The notes below the pieces were generated by a model that was not told where the DNA came from, made no database searches, and saw nothing but the letters and a program-made list of their open reading frames with translations. Shown in pieces: positions 7,618-14,793 of a DNA stretch of 64,000 nucleotides (position 1 is its first letter; every line of letters starts with the position of its first letter). The DNA comes from JAFAYN01 sp963733105 (GTDB lineage: Bacteria > Gemmatimonadota > Gemmatimonadetes > Longimicrobiales > Longimicrobiaceae). The stretch is taken from contig CAVTCB010000007.1 in assembly GCA_963733105.1 (NCBI GenBank), forward strand, positions 165,874 to 229,873, in the 5' to 3' direction. The position numbers and the translations under genes were made by a program.

Positions 7618-8034
7618 ATGCGCTTCGACGAGCTGGAGCCGGGCCGCTCGGCGGCGATGTCCAAGACCGTCACGGAGGCGGACGTGGTGCTGTTCGCGGG
7701 GGTGACCGGGGACTTCAACCCGGCGCACCTGGACCAGACCTACGCCGAGCGGTCGCGCTTCGGGGGGAGGATCGCCCACGGGATGCTTTCCGCGGGGTTC
7801 ATCTCCGCCTGCCTGGCCATGCGCCTCCCCGGCCCCGGCACCGTCTACCTGTCGCAGTCGCTCCGCTTCCTCCGCCCGGTGCGCATCGGCGACACCGTCA
7901 CGGCGCGGGTGGAGGTGGCGGAGCTGTTCCCGGCGAAGCGCCGCGTCCGCCTCCTCACCGCCTGCTCCAACCAGGAGGGCGAGGCCGTGGTGGAGGGCGA
8001 GGCGCTGGTCTGGCTCCCGGAGGACGCCGAGTGA
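7618..8034 (+). CDS. MaoC-family (R)-specific enoyl-CoA hydratase
   Basis: The 138-residue hot-dog-fold protein carries the hydratase-2 motif TGDFNPAHLD, with the catalytic Asp32 and His37, and the following GRIAHGML helix. PhaJ-like proteins of this size hydrate trans-2-enoyl-CoA to (R)-3-hydroxyacyl-CoA, linking beta-oxidation to polyester or lipid synthesis. It lies 130 bp after the symporter and may share metabolism with the acyl-CoA synthetase upstream. The ATG has no clear ribosome binding site because heptamer repeats occupy the upstream region. Confidence 0.9.
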   Translation: MRFDELEPGRSAAMSKTVTEADVVLFAGVTGDFNPAHLDQTYAERSRFGGRIAHGMLSAGFISACLAMRLPGPGTVYLSQSLRFLRPVRIGDTVTARVEVAELFPAKRRVRLLTACSNQEGEAVVEGEALVWLPEDAE

Positions 8035-8120
8035 CCCGCGCCTCCCGGTCCGTGAAGTCCCCGTCCGCGCCCGACTCCCCGGCCGCGACCCGTGTCCCCA
8101 CACCCCGGAGGGTATCTCCC

Positions 8121-10568
8121 ATGCTCCGAAGCTGCACCGCGCGCCCCCGCTGGCGCACCGTCCTGCTGGCCGCAGCGCTGGCGCTCCTCCCCGCCTCCCT
8201 GCTCGCGCAGGCGGGCACCGTCCGCGGCACCGTCGCCGGCTCGGAGGGCGCCGCGCTGGCCGGCGCCCAGGTGGTCCTGGTGGGCCCGCGCCTGAGCGCC
8301 GTGACCACGGCGCAGGGCGCCTTCGTCCTGGCCGACGTCCCCGCGGGGACGCACCAGCTCCGCGTGTCCCACGCCGGCTACCGCGTCTTCACCCGGCAGG
8401 TGGAGGTGCGCGCCGGGGAGGAGGCCCTGCTGGCGGTCGCGCTGACCCCCACCCCGGTGCTCCTGGACGGGGTGGTGGTGTCCGCCTCCCGCCGGGCCGA
8501 GCGCGTCACCGAGGCGCCGGTCACCATCACCCGCATCGGGCCCGAGGTGCTGGAGAACACGGTGGGGAACTCCTTCGTGGGGGCGCTGAAGCAGGCCAAG
8601 GGGCTGGACTTCATCCAGGTGGGCGCCACCAGCGTGGCGGTCAACGCCCGCGGCTTCAACTCCTCCTTCAACAACCGGATGCTGATGATGGAGGACGGGC
8701 GCATCGCCGTCCTCCCGGAGAACGGGCTCCCCGTGGGGCAGTTCACCGCCACCCCCAAGGTGGACCTGGCCGGGCTGGAGGTGATCGTGGGGCCGGGAGC
8801 GGCGCTGTACGGCGCCGACGCCTCCAGCGGCGTGCTCACCCTGCGCACCAAGGACCCGCGCGAGTTCCCCGGGACCACCGTGGAGGTGACGGCGGGTAAC
8901 CGGGCCTACAAGGACGTGCAGCTCCGCCAGGCCGGGGTGTTCGGCGGGAGCTGGGGGTACAAGGTGGCGGGCGAGTTCCAGGACGCGGACGACTGGAGCA
9001 ACCAGCTCACCTACGGGGCCAACAAGGAGACCGGCGTGGGCGGCGAGGTGGACTGGACCAGCCGCGTCTCGCGCGGGACCGGGTCGCTGGTGCGCTACCT
9101 GGGCGAGGACGGGCGGCTGGAGGTGAGCGGCGGGATGAGCGTGTCGGACGGAGTGGGGCAGACCAACGTGGGGCGCAACCAGCTGGTGGGGTGGAAGTAC
9201 AACTTCGCCCAGGTGCGGCTGGACCTCCCCAACTGGTACTTCACCGCCTACCGCACGCAGTCGCAGTCGGGCGAGTCGTACGCGCTGAACCGCTTCACCG
9301 ACAACAAGTTCGCCGCCGCCAACCGGGGCATGAGCGACGAGGAGCTGCGCCTGATGTCCGACTGGCCCAGCGACGGCCAGCTGTACGCCGCCGAGGCGCA
9401 GAACCACTTCCGCCTCCCCTCGCTCCTGGACACCCGCGTGGTGTGGGGCGCCCAGCTCCGGCGCGACGTGGTGAGCAGCGACCGGCAGTGGCTGGGCGAC
9501 CGGCTCACCGGCGAGGACCTCACCATCGGCCAGTACGGGGTGTACGCGCAGACCGAGACGCGGCTCCTCCCGCAGCTGCAGCTCCTCCTGGCCGGGCGCT
9601 ACGACAACCACGACCGGTACGAGCCGCAGTTCTCCCCCAAGGCCGGACTGGTCTTCAACCCCGTGCAGGGCCATTCGGTGCGGGCCACCTACAACCGGGC
9701 CTTCAAGTCGCCCACCGTCCTGCAGACCGACTTCTACATCCCCGACTTCTCCGTGCTGACGCCCACCATCCGGGTGGGGGTGTTCGGGAACACGGACGGC
9801 TTCACCACGCGGGCCACCAACGGGGCCGAGACGCACTACGCCCCGGTGGTCCCGGAGGAGAACCAGACCTGGGAGCTGGGCTACAAGGGCGTGTTCGCGG
9901 GGCGGCTGTTCGTGGACGTGACGGGGTACCGCTCGCGGTACGAGAACTTCCTCTCCCCGCTCACCAACATCGGGGCGGCGTTCCGCAACGGGAGCCTGGT
10001 GACCAACGAGGCGGGTAACCCGCAGCTGGTGTTCACCTACTTCAACCTGGGCGACGCGCGGCTCCGCGGGGTGGACGCGGGGGTGAACTACGTCCTCAAC
10101 CCCAAGGTGGACTTCGCCGCCACGTACTCCTACACGGACCTGCAGTCCATCGAGAACGTGGACGTCAAGCTCACCAGCGGCGCCCCCGACACGGCCAAGA
10201 TCCGCGAGCTGAGCTCCCTCAACTCCCCCACCAGCAAGTGGTCGCTGGGCGCCAACTTCCGCGACCTGCGCGAGTGGCGGGGCGGGCTCACCCTGCGGCG
10301 CGTGGGCGAGTACTTCTTCGCCTCGGGGATCAACAAGGGGACCATCCCCACCTTCACCACGGTGGACGCCAACCTGGGCTACCACGTCCGCCGGCTCAAC
10401 ACCACGCTCACCCTGGGCGTGAGCAACCTGTTCGGGTGCCGCAACGCGGACGCGGCGGAGCCGGGCGACGCGGACGAGTGCGGGTTCGGCATCGAGCACC
10501 GGGAGATGGTGAACATGCCCCGGATCGGGACCATGGTGTTCCTCGGCGGCCGGTACCATCTGCAATAG
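8121..10568 (+). CDS. TonB-dependent outer-membrane receptor
   Basis: From the ATG at 8121 the protein has 815 residues and a clear signal peptide (TVLLAAALALLPASLLAQ). A CarboxypepD-regulatory-like beta-sandwich follows (GTVRGTVAGSEGAALAGA), then a TonB plug (about residues 105-230, with NARGFNSSFNNRMLMM and GPGAALYGADASSGV) and a large beta-barrel ending in GGRYHLQ. These receptors import iron chelates, vitamins or glycans using energy from TonB-ExbBD. The frame is open to 8031, but the ATG at 8121 is preferred because it is preceded by GGAGGG and begins the signal peptide. The substrate cannot be told. Confidence 0.92.
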   Translation: MLRSCTARPRWRTVLLAAALALLPASLLAQAGTVRGTVAGSEGAALAGAQVVLVGPRLSAVTTAQGAFVLADVPAGTHQLRVSHAGYRVFTRQVEVRAGEEALLAVALTPTPVLLDGVVVSASRRAERVTEAPVTITRIGPEVLENTVGNSFVGALKQAKGLDFIQVGATSVAVNARGFNSSFNNRMLMMEDGRIAVLPENGLPVGQFTATPKVDLAGLEVIVGPGAALYGADASSGVLTLRTKDPREFPGTTVEVTAGNRAYKDVQLRQAGVFGGSWGYKVAGEFQDADDWSNQLTYGANKETGVGGEVDWTSRVSRGTGSLVRYLGEDGRLEVSGGMSVSDGVGQTNVGRNQLVGWKYNFAQVRLDLPNWYFTAYRTQSQSGESYALNRFTDNKFAAANRGMSDEELRLMSDWPSDGQLYAAEAQNHFRLPSLLDTRVVWGAQLRRDVVSSDRQWLGDRLTGEDLTIGQYGVYAQTETRLLPQLQLLLAGRYDNHDRYEPQFSPKAGLVFNPVQGHSVRATYNRAFKSPTVLQTDFYIPDFSVLTPTIRVGVFGNTDGFTTRATNGAETHYAPVVPEENQTWELGYKGVFAGRLFVDVTGYRSRYENFLSPLTNIGAAFRNGSLVTNEAGNPQLVFTYFNLGDARLRGVDAGVNYVLNPKVDFAATYSYTDLQSIENVDVKLTSGAPDTAKIRELSSLNSPTSKWSLGANFRDLREWRGGLTLRRVGEYFFASGINKGTIPTFTTVDANLGYHVRRLNTTLTLGVSNLFGCRNADAAEPGDADECGFGIEHREMVNMPRIGTMVFLGGRYHLQ

Positions 10569-10582
10569 TTTATGGCGGGTTC

Positions 10583-10715
10583 GGGCGTGCCCCCCGCTGG
10601 CGCGGGGGTCGGGCTGCGGCTCCGTAAAGCACGATACAACCGTGCTTAACGGAGTCGAGCCCCGGCAAACTACGCCGGGTCTCGCCCCTTCGGGCTCGCA
10701 TCCCTCACGCAACTG
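10583..10715 (+). repeat. Four-hairpin dispersed repeat, copy 2
   Basis: It begins 14 nt after the TonB receptor stop. The second hairpin stem is AAGCACG/CGTGCTT instead of GGGAACG/CGTTCCC, three compensating base-pair changes relative to copy 1, with the same loop. Confidence 0.9.
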
Positions 10716-10736
10716 CTTCTCGTACCTGTAGTTGTT

Positions 10737-10780
10737 GTGCTCCCCTCCCCCCTTGTGGGGGAGGGGCCGGGGGTGGGGGG
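10737..10780 (+). repeat. REP-like G/C palindrome, copy c
   Basis: It begins GTGCTCCCC, has a TTGT centre and a GGGGGAGGGGCCGGGGG arm, and follows copy 2 of the four-hairpin repeat after a 21-bp spacer, the same composite arrangement as at 25.3 kb. Confidence 0.75.
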
Positions 10781-10829
10781 CGCCCAGGCCGGCTCACTCC
10801 CCACCCGTCACACGATTCTCCGGTCCTCC

Positions 10830-11810
10830 ATGAGACACCTCCTCCACCTGCTCGCCATCGTGACGTCCACGCAGCTCGCCGCCTGCGCCGCGAGCGCCGC
10901 ACCGGCATCCGCCCCTCCGGCTTCCGCACCGCCCCGGAATCGTCGCTTCACCTGGGAAAGCTCGCCGGGGGAGGGCGGGGCCGTGGCGCGCTACCGGCTC
11001 TTCGTCCCGGCGTCGCTCGCCGGGAGGACCGGCGCGCCGCTGGTGGTGATGCTGCACGGGTGCACGCAGGACCCCGACGACTTCGCGCGGGGGACGCGGA
11101 TGAACGCGCTGGCCGAGGAGCACGGCTTCCTGGTGGCGTACCCGGAGCAGACGGCCGCCGCCAATCCGCAGAAGTGCTGGAGCTGGTTCGACCCCGCGCA
11201 CCAGGCGCGCGGGCGCGGGCAGCCGGAAGCGGTCGCGCGGATCACGCGCGAGGTGGCGGCGGCGCACCGGGCGGACCCGCGGCGGGTGTACGTGGCCGGC
11301 GTCTCGGCGGGCGGGGCGATGGCGCTGGTGCTCGCGGCCGCCTACCCGGAGCTGTACGCCGCGGCGGGGTCGCACTCCGGGATCGCGTACCGCGCGGCGA
11401 CCGCCGTGCCCGAGGCGATCCAGGCCATGCAGCGCGGCGCCCCCGACGCCGCGGCGCTCGGCGCGGCGGCGCACGCGGCCATGGGCGCCGCCGCGCGCCC
11501 GGTCCCGGTGATCGTCTTCCACGGCGCCGCCGACCCGGTGGTCCGCCCCGTCAACGCCGAGCAGACGGTCTCCCAGTGGGTGGACGTGAGCGCGCGCGCG
11601 GGACAGCCGCTGCGGGCCGCGGCGGACGCGGCGCGCACCCGCTTCGTGGACGCGGCGGGGAGGACGGTGCTGGAGACGTGGATCGTCCCGGCGCTGGGGC
11701 ACGCCTGGTCGGGCGGGTCGGCCGAGGGGACCTTCACCGACCCGCGGGGCCCCGACGCCTCGCGGGAGATGGTGCGCTTCTTCCTGGAGCACCCGCGGGA
11801 GGAGCGGTGA
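10830..11810 (+). CDS. PHB-depolymerase-family esterase lipoprotein
   Basis: The 326-residue alpha/beta hydrolase begins with a lipoprotein signal ending in LAAC (start MRHLLHLL at 10830). It has the oxyanion-region VVMLHGCTQ, the nucleophile elbow GVSAGGAM, the acid in HGAADPVVRP and the histidine in ALGHAWSGG. The LpqC/PHB-depolymerase family cleaves short esters, including feruloyl and polyhydroxyalkanoate esters. The open frame begins at 10737 inside the palindrome, but that extension is low-complexity. GTGA at its 3' end overlaps the next start by 4 bp, so the protein is probably made together with the acyl-CoA ligase. Confidence 0.9.
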   Translation: MRHLLHLLAIVTSTQLAACAASAAPASAPPASAPPRNRRFTWESSPGEGGAVARYRLFVPASLAGRTGAPLVVMLHGCTQDPDDFARGTRMNALAEEHGFLVAYPEQTAAANPQKCWSWFDPAHQARGRGQPEAVARITREVAAAHRADPRRVYVAGVSAGGAMALVLAAAYPELYAAAGSHSGIAYRAATAVPEAIQAMQRGAPDAAALGAAAHAAMGAAARPVPVIVFHGAADPVVRPVNAEQTVSQWVDVSARAGQPLRAAADAARTRFVDAAGRTVLETWIVPALGHAWSGGSAEGTFTDPRGPDASREMVRFFLEHPREER

Positions 11811-13324
11811 GCGCGCCCCTCTTCCCCGCCTTCCCCGACCCGGTCCGCTTCCAGGCGCGGCTCCACCCGGACCGCACGGCGCTGGTGGACCGCTCCCGCG
11901 GCGTGCGGCGCAGCTACGCGGAGCTGGACCGGGAGGCCGACCGCTGGACGGCGGTCCTGCGCGAGGCGGGGGTCCGCCGCGGCGACGTGGTGGCGGTGCT
12001 CTCCGGGAACCGCGCCGAGGTGGTGGAGGCGTTCCTCGCCTGCGGGCGGATGGGCGCGACGCTCCTCCCCCTCAACTGGCGCCTCTCGGCCCGCGAGCTC
12101 TGCGGCGTCCTGGAGGACGCCCGGCCGGCGGCGCTGTTCGGGGAGCGCCGGTTCGCGGCGCTCGCGGACGAGGCGGTGGAGGGGTGCTCGCCGGAGGTGG
12201 TCCTGGGGCTGGTGGACTGGGACGACGTGCTCCACCTGCGCCCCTTCCCGGGCCGCGCGCGCCCGGAAGAGCCCGTCTCTCCCGAGGACCCGGCGCTCCT
12301 CCTCTACACCTCCGGGAGCACGGGCAGGCCCAAGGGCGCCCTCCTCCCGCACCGGCAGCTCCTCTGGAACGCGGTCGCCACGGCGGTCGCGTGGGAGCTG
12401 GGGCCGGAGGACGTGGCTCCCGTCTCCACCCCCTTCTTCCACACCGGGGGGTGGAACGTCTTCGCCCTCCCGCTCTGGCACCGGGGGGGAACGGTGGTGC
12501 TCCTGGACGGCTTCGACCCGGAGGGGTTCCTGGACGCCATGGAGGAGGAGGGGTGCACGGTGGCGCTCACCGTCCCCACGCAGCTCCTGATGCTGGCGGA
12601 GAGCCCGCGCTGGGGGCGTCCGCTCCCGGCGCTCCGCTTCCTCGTCTCCGGGGGCGCCCCCTGCCCCGCCTCTCTGGCGGAGCGCGTGCGCGGGGCGGGG
12701 TACCGCTTCCGCGAGGGGTACGGGCTCACCGAGTGCGGCCCCAACTGCTTCGCCGTCTCCGACGAGGAGGCGCGGCGGAAGCCGGGGTGCGTGGGGCGCC
12801 CGGTCCCCTTCCTGGAGATGCGCCTGGAGACGGCGGACGGGCGCGAGGCCGCGCCCGGGGAGCCGGGGGAGCTGCTGCTGCGCGGGCCGCAGCTGTTCGC
12901 GGGGTACCTTCGCGCGCCGGAGCGCACGGCGGAGGTGCTGTCGGCGGACGGGTGGCTCCGGACCGGCGACCTGGCCGTGCGCGACGAGGAAGGGGCGTAC
13001 CGGATCTGCGGGCGGCGCAAGGAGATGTACATCTCCGGCGGGGAGAACGTCTTCCCCGGGGAGGTGGAGGCGGCGCTGGCGGAGTGCCCGGGGGTGGCGG
13101 AGGCGGTGGTGGTGGGGGTGGCCGACGCGAAGTGGGGGGAGGTGGGGCGCGCCTACGTGGTGCGCCGCGCGGGGACCGCTCTCTCGGAGGACGAGGTGGT
13201 GGCGCACGCGCGCGCCCGGCTGGCCGGGTACAAGGTCCCCCGCTCGGTGGTGTTCCTGGAGGAGGTCCCGCGCCTGGGGTCGGGGAAGCCCGACCGCCGC
13301 GCCCTGGCGGAGAGCGCCCCGTGA
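11807..13324 (+). CDS. Acyl-CoA ligase (AMP-forming)
   Basis: The 505-residue ANL enzyme has YTSGSTGRPKG (about residues 167-177), EGYGLTECGP, RTGDLA and GRRKEMYISGGENVFP, the typical order of a fatty-acid or aryl-acid CoA ligase. The lysine in GSGKPDRRAL near the C-terminus is the expected adenylation catalyst. The GTG at 11807 overlaps the esterase stop; the longer open frame to 11060 is antisense-like filler and is rejected. With the esterase it could release and activate an acid from an ester. Confidence 0.92.
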   Translation: MSAPLFPAFPDPVRFQARLHPDRTALVDRSRGVRRSYAELDREADRWTAVLREAGVRRGDVVAVLSGNRAEVVEAFLACGRMGATLLPLNWRLSARELCGVLEDARPAALFGERRFAALADEAVEGCSPEVVLGLVDWDDVLHLRPFPGRARPEEPVSPEDPALLLYTSGSTGRPKGALLPHRQLLWNAVATAVAWELGPEDVAPVSTPFFHTGGWNVFALPLWHRGGTVVLLDGFDPEGFLDAMEEEGCTVALTVPTQLLMLAESPRWGRPLPALRFLVSGGAPCPASLAERVRGAGYRFREGYGLTECGPNCFAVSDEEARRKPGCVGRPVPFLEMRLETADGREAAPGEPGELLLRGPQLFAGYLRAPERTAEVLSADGWLRTGDLAVRDEEGAYRICGRRKEMYISGGENVFPGEVEAALAECPGVAEAVVVGVADAKWGEVGRAYVVRRAGTALSEDEVVAHARARLAGYKVPRSVVFLEEVPRLGSGKPDRRALAESAP

Positions 13325-13890
13325 CTCCCGTCGAGGCGCAGCAGGCGAAGGGGTCGGCGATCCTCTCCACGCTGGACTTCCTGGGCGCGGAGGCCGGGGC
13401 GGAGGTCCGCGAGCGCGTGCTGGCGAGCCTCCCGGCGGGGGACCGCGGCCGGATCGAGGCGGTCTCCGCCACGGAGGAGGTGCCGATGGCGCTGATCCTG
13501 GGGCTCTGGCGCGCGGCGGACCGCGTGCTGGCGGGGACGGACCCGGGGTGGGCGGAGCGCGCGGGGGCGCGCTCCATCGAGTCGCGCGGGGTGCAGCTCT
13601 ACGGCGGCATCCTGCGCAAGGCGTCGCCCACGGAGTTCCTGACGCAGCGGGTCTCCCTCTTCCAGCTCTTCTACCGCCCCGGGAACATGGAGGTGGTGGA
13701 GGAGGAGCCGGGGCGGGCGGTGCTCCGCCTGGTGGGGTTCGACCCCGGCGACACGCTCTTCTGCCGCCGGCAGACGGGGGGTCTCCTCCGCTCCGTGGAG
13801 CTGGCCGGCGGCACGGGCGCCGCCGTGCGCCACGTCCGCTGCGCCGCGGAAGGGGACGCCTTCTGCGAGTGGGAGCTGCGCTGGAGCTGA
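13321..13890 (+). CDS. DUF2378 (TIGR02265)-like small protein
   Basis: The 189-residue soluble protein starts at a GTG overlapping the ligase stop codon by 4 bp, so it is the third gene of a coupled operon. The pattern LFYRPGNMEVVEEEPGRAVL, then FCRRQTGGLLRSVELAGG and a closing CAAEGDAFCEWELRW recalls the DUF2378/TIGR02265 family known from myxobacteria, and more distantly the V4R ligand-binding fold. The two C-terminal cysteines fit the latter. Its biochemical role is not known. Confidence 0.6.
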   Translation: MTPVEAQQAKGSAILSTLDFLGAEAGAEVRERVLASLPAGDRGRIEAVSATEEVPMALILGLWRAADRVLAGTDPGWAERAGARSIESRGVQLYGGILRKASPTEFLTQRVSLFQLFYRPGNMEVVEEEPGRAVLRLVGFDPGDTLFCRRQTGGLLRSVELAGGTGAAVRHVRCAAEGDAFCEWELRWS

Positions 13891-13951
13891 GGGGCGGGAC
13901 GCCTTAGATTCCGGCCGTGCTTCGCATTCACCCGAACTGGAGTCGGTGCGC

Positions 13952-14134
13952 ATGGCAGGCATCAAGGAAGAGGCTCGTCGTCTGCTGGATCGCCTCCCCG
14001 ACGACCTCCCGTGGGACGACCTCATGCACGAGATCTACGTCCGCAAGGCCATCGAATCGGGACTCTCCGACAGCGAGGCCGGGCGCACGACTCCGGTGGA
14101 AGACGTGCGGGCGCGCTTCGGTCTCCAGCCGTGA
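13952..14134 (+). CDS. Small antitoxin-like protein paired with ParE
   Basis: The 60-residue acidic helical protein (MAGIKEEARRLLDRLP start) overlaps a RelE/ParE-type toxin frame by 4 bp. The size, the order antitoxin then toxin and the central WDDLMHEIYVRKAIE helix match antitoxin-type partners found upstream of ParE toxins. The alternative start two codons upstream (GTG 13946) is possible. Because the toxin gene is truncated, the pair may no longer be functional. Confidence 0.65.
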   Translation: MAGIKEEARRLLDRLPDDLPWDDLMHEIYVRKAIESGLSDSEAGRTTPVEDVRARFGLQP

Positions 14135-14301
14135 AGGTGCTCTGGACCGAGACGGCGCTCCGGCACCTCTCGGCCATCCACGAATACATCGCCCAGGACT
14201 CCCCCACCTACGCCCGCGGCGTGGTCGACGGCCTCACGTCGCGCTCCAGGCAGATCAGCAGGTTTCCACTCTCCGGACGGAAGTATAAAGTGGGGCAGTA
14301 G
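14131..14301 (+). CDS. RelE/ParE-type toxin, truncated
   Basis: The 56-residue product (VKVLWTETALRHLSAIHEYI) is the N-terminal half of a ParE toxin of usually 90-100 residues. Homology runs to the family motif FPLSGRK, after which six unrelated residues and a stop follow. The C-terminal strands that complete the fold are missing. The last 67 bp of the homologous part (14217-14283) recur at 17484-17550, beyond a PadR-permease cassette, so the gene seems to have been disrupted by that cassette or by a recombination event around it. Toxicity is unlikely. Confidence 0.7.
   Translation: MKVLWTETALRHLSAIHEYIAQDSPTYARGVVDGLTSRSRQISRFPLSGRKYKVGQ
14217..14283 (+). repeat. 67-bp direct repeat, left copy (within parE)
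   Basis: This segment matches 17484-17550 in the same orientation at 64 of 67 positions. It encodes the ParE stretch around VVDGLTSRSRQISRFPLSGRK. The two copies flank the PadR-permease cassette. Confidence 0.9.
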
Positions 14302-14380
14302 AGCATCGAGGCCGTGGGCCTGAGTCGCGGGCCCACCGGCCGCTGATTCCCCAGCACGCACGCCTCGGTTCACACTGGTA

Positions 14381-14409
14381 TTGACTTTCGATACGACGAA
14401 GCGTATTCG
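14381..14409 (+). promoter_or_regulatory. padR promoter
   Basis: TTGACT and TATTCG are separated by 17 nt, 34 nt before the padR ATG. The region is far richer in A/T than the surroundings. Confidence 0.55.
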
Positions 14410-14425
14410 TATCGGAATTCGATAC
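14409..14425. promoter_or_regulatory. PadR operator
   Basis: GTATCG and CGATAC form a perfect inverted repeat around GAATT, directly after the -10 box. An overlapping ATACG/CGTAT pair lies just upstream. PadR proteins typically repress their own operon, so this is the expected binding site. Confidence 0.65.
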
Positions 14426-14442
14426 TACTCTCCGAAAGCCAA

Positions 14443-14778
14443 ATGCCACCGCACGCATCCAGCGACATCCTTCGAGGTACGCTCGACCTCCTGATCCTGA
14501 AGGCTCTTTCGTTGGAGCCCATGCACGGGTGGTCGATCGCACAGCGGCTGGAGCAGCTCTCCGGCGACGCGCTACGCGTGGGAGCGGGATCACTCTACCC
14601 CGCGCTCCAGCGCCTGGAAGAGCGTGGGCTGCTGGTGAGTGAATGGGGCGTTACCGATGAGAACCGCCGGGCCAAGTACTACAAGCTGACCGCGGCGGGC
14701 CGCAGCGCACTCGGAGAGGAGTCGCGGAGCTGGCAGGAGTACGTGCGGATGATGGACACCATCCTGCGCACCACCTGA
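14443..14778 (+). CDS. PadR-family transcriptional regulator
   Basis: This 111-residue winged-helix protein has the typical PadR start (ILRGTLDLLILKALS), the HGWSIAQRLEQ helix, GAGSLYPALQRLEERGLL and the wing residues RRAKYYKLTAAGR. The gene precedes an FtsX-like permease gene by 15 bp, the standard PadR-permease pairing seen in Acidobacteria and Gemmatimonadota. It probably represses this two-gene operon from the GTATCG palindrome. Confidence 0.94.
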   Translation: MPPHASSDILRGTLDLLILKALSLEPMHGWSIAQRLEQLSGDALRVGAGSLYPALQRLEERGLLVSEWGVTDENRRAKYYKLTAAGRSALGEESRSWQEYVRMMDTILRTT

Positions 14779-14793
14779 TTGGGAGAGGGCTAC

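Noticed and set aside
11060..13324. 754-residue frame including the acyl-CoA ligase
   Set aside because: The first 250 residues are out-of-frame translation of the esterase gene; the GTG at 11807 with a 4-bp overlap is the natural start.
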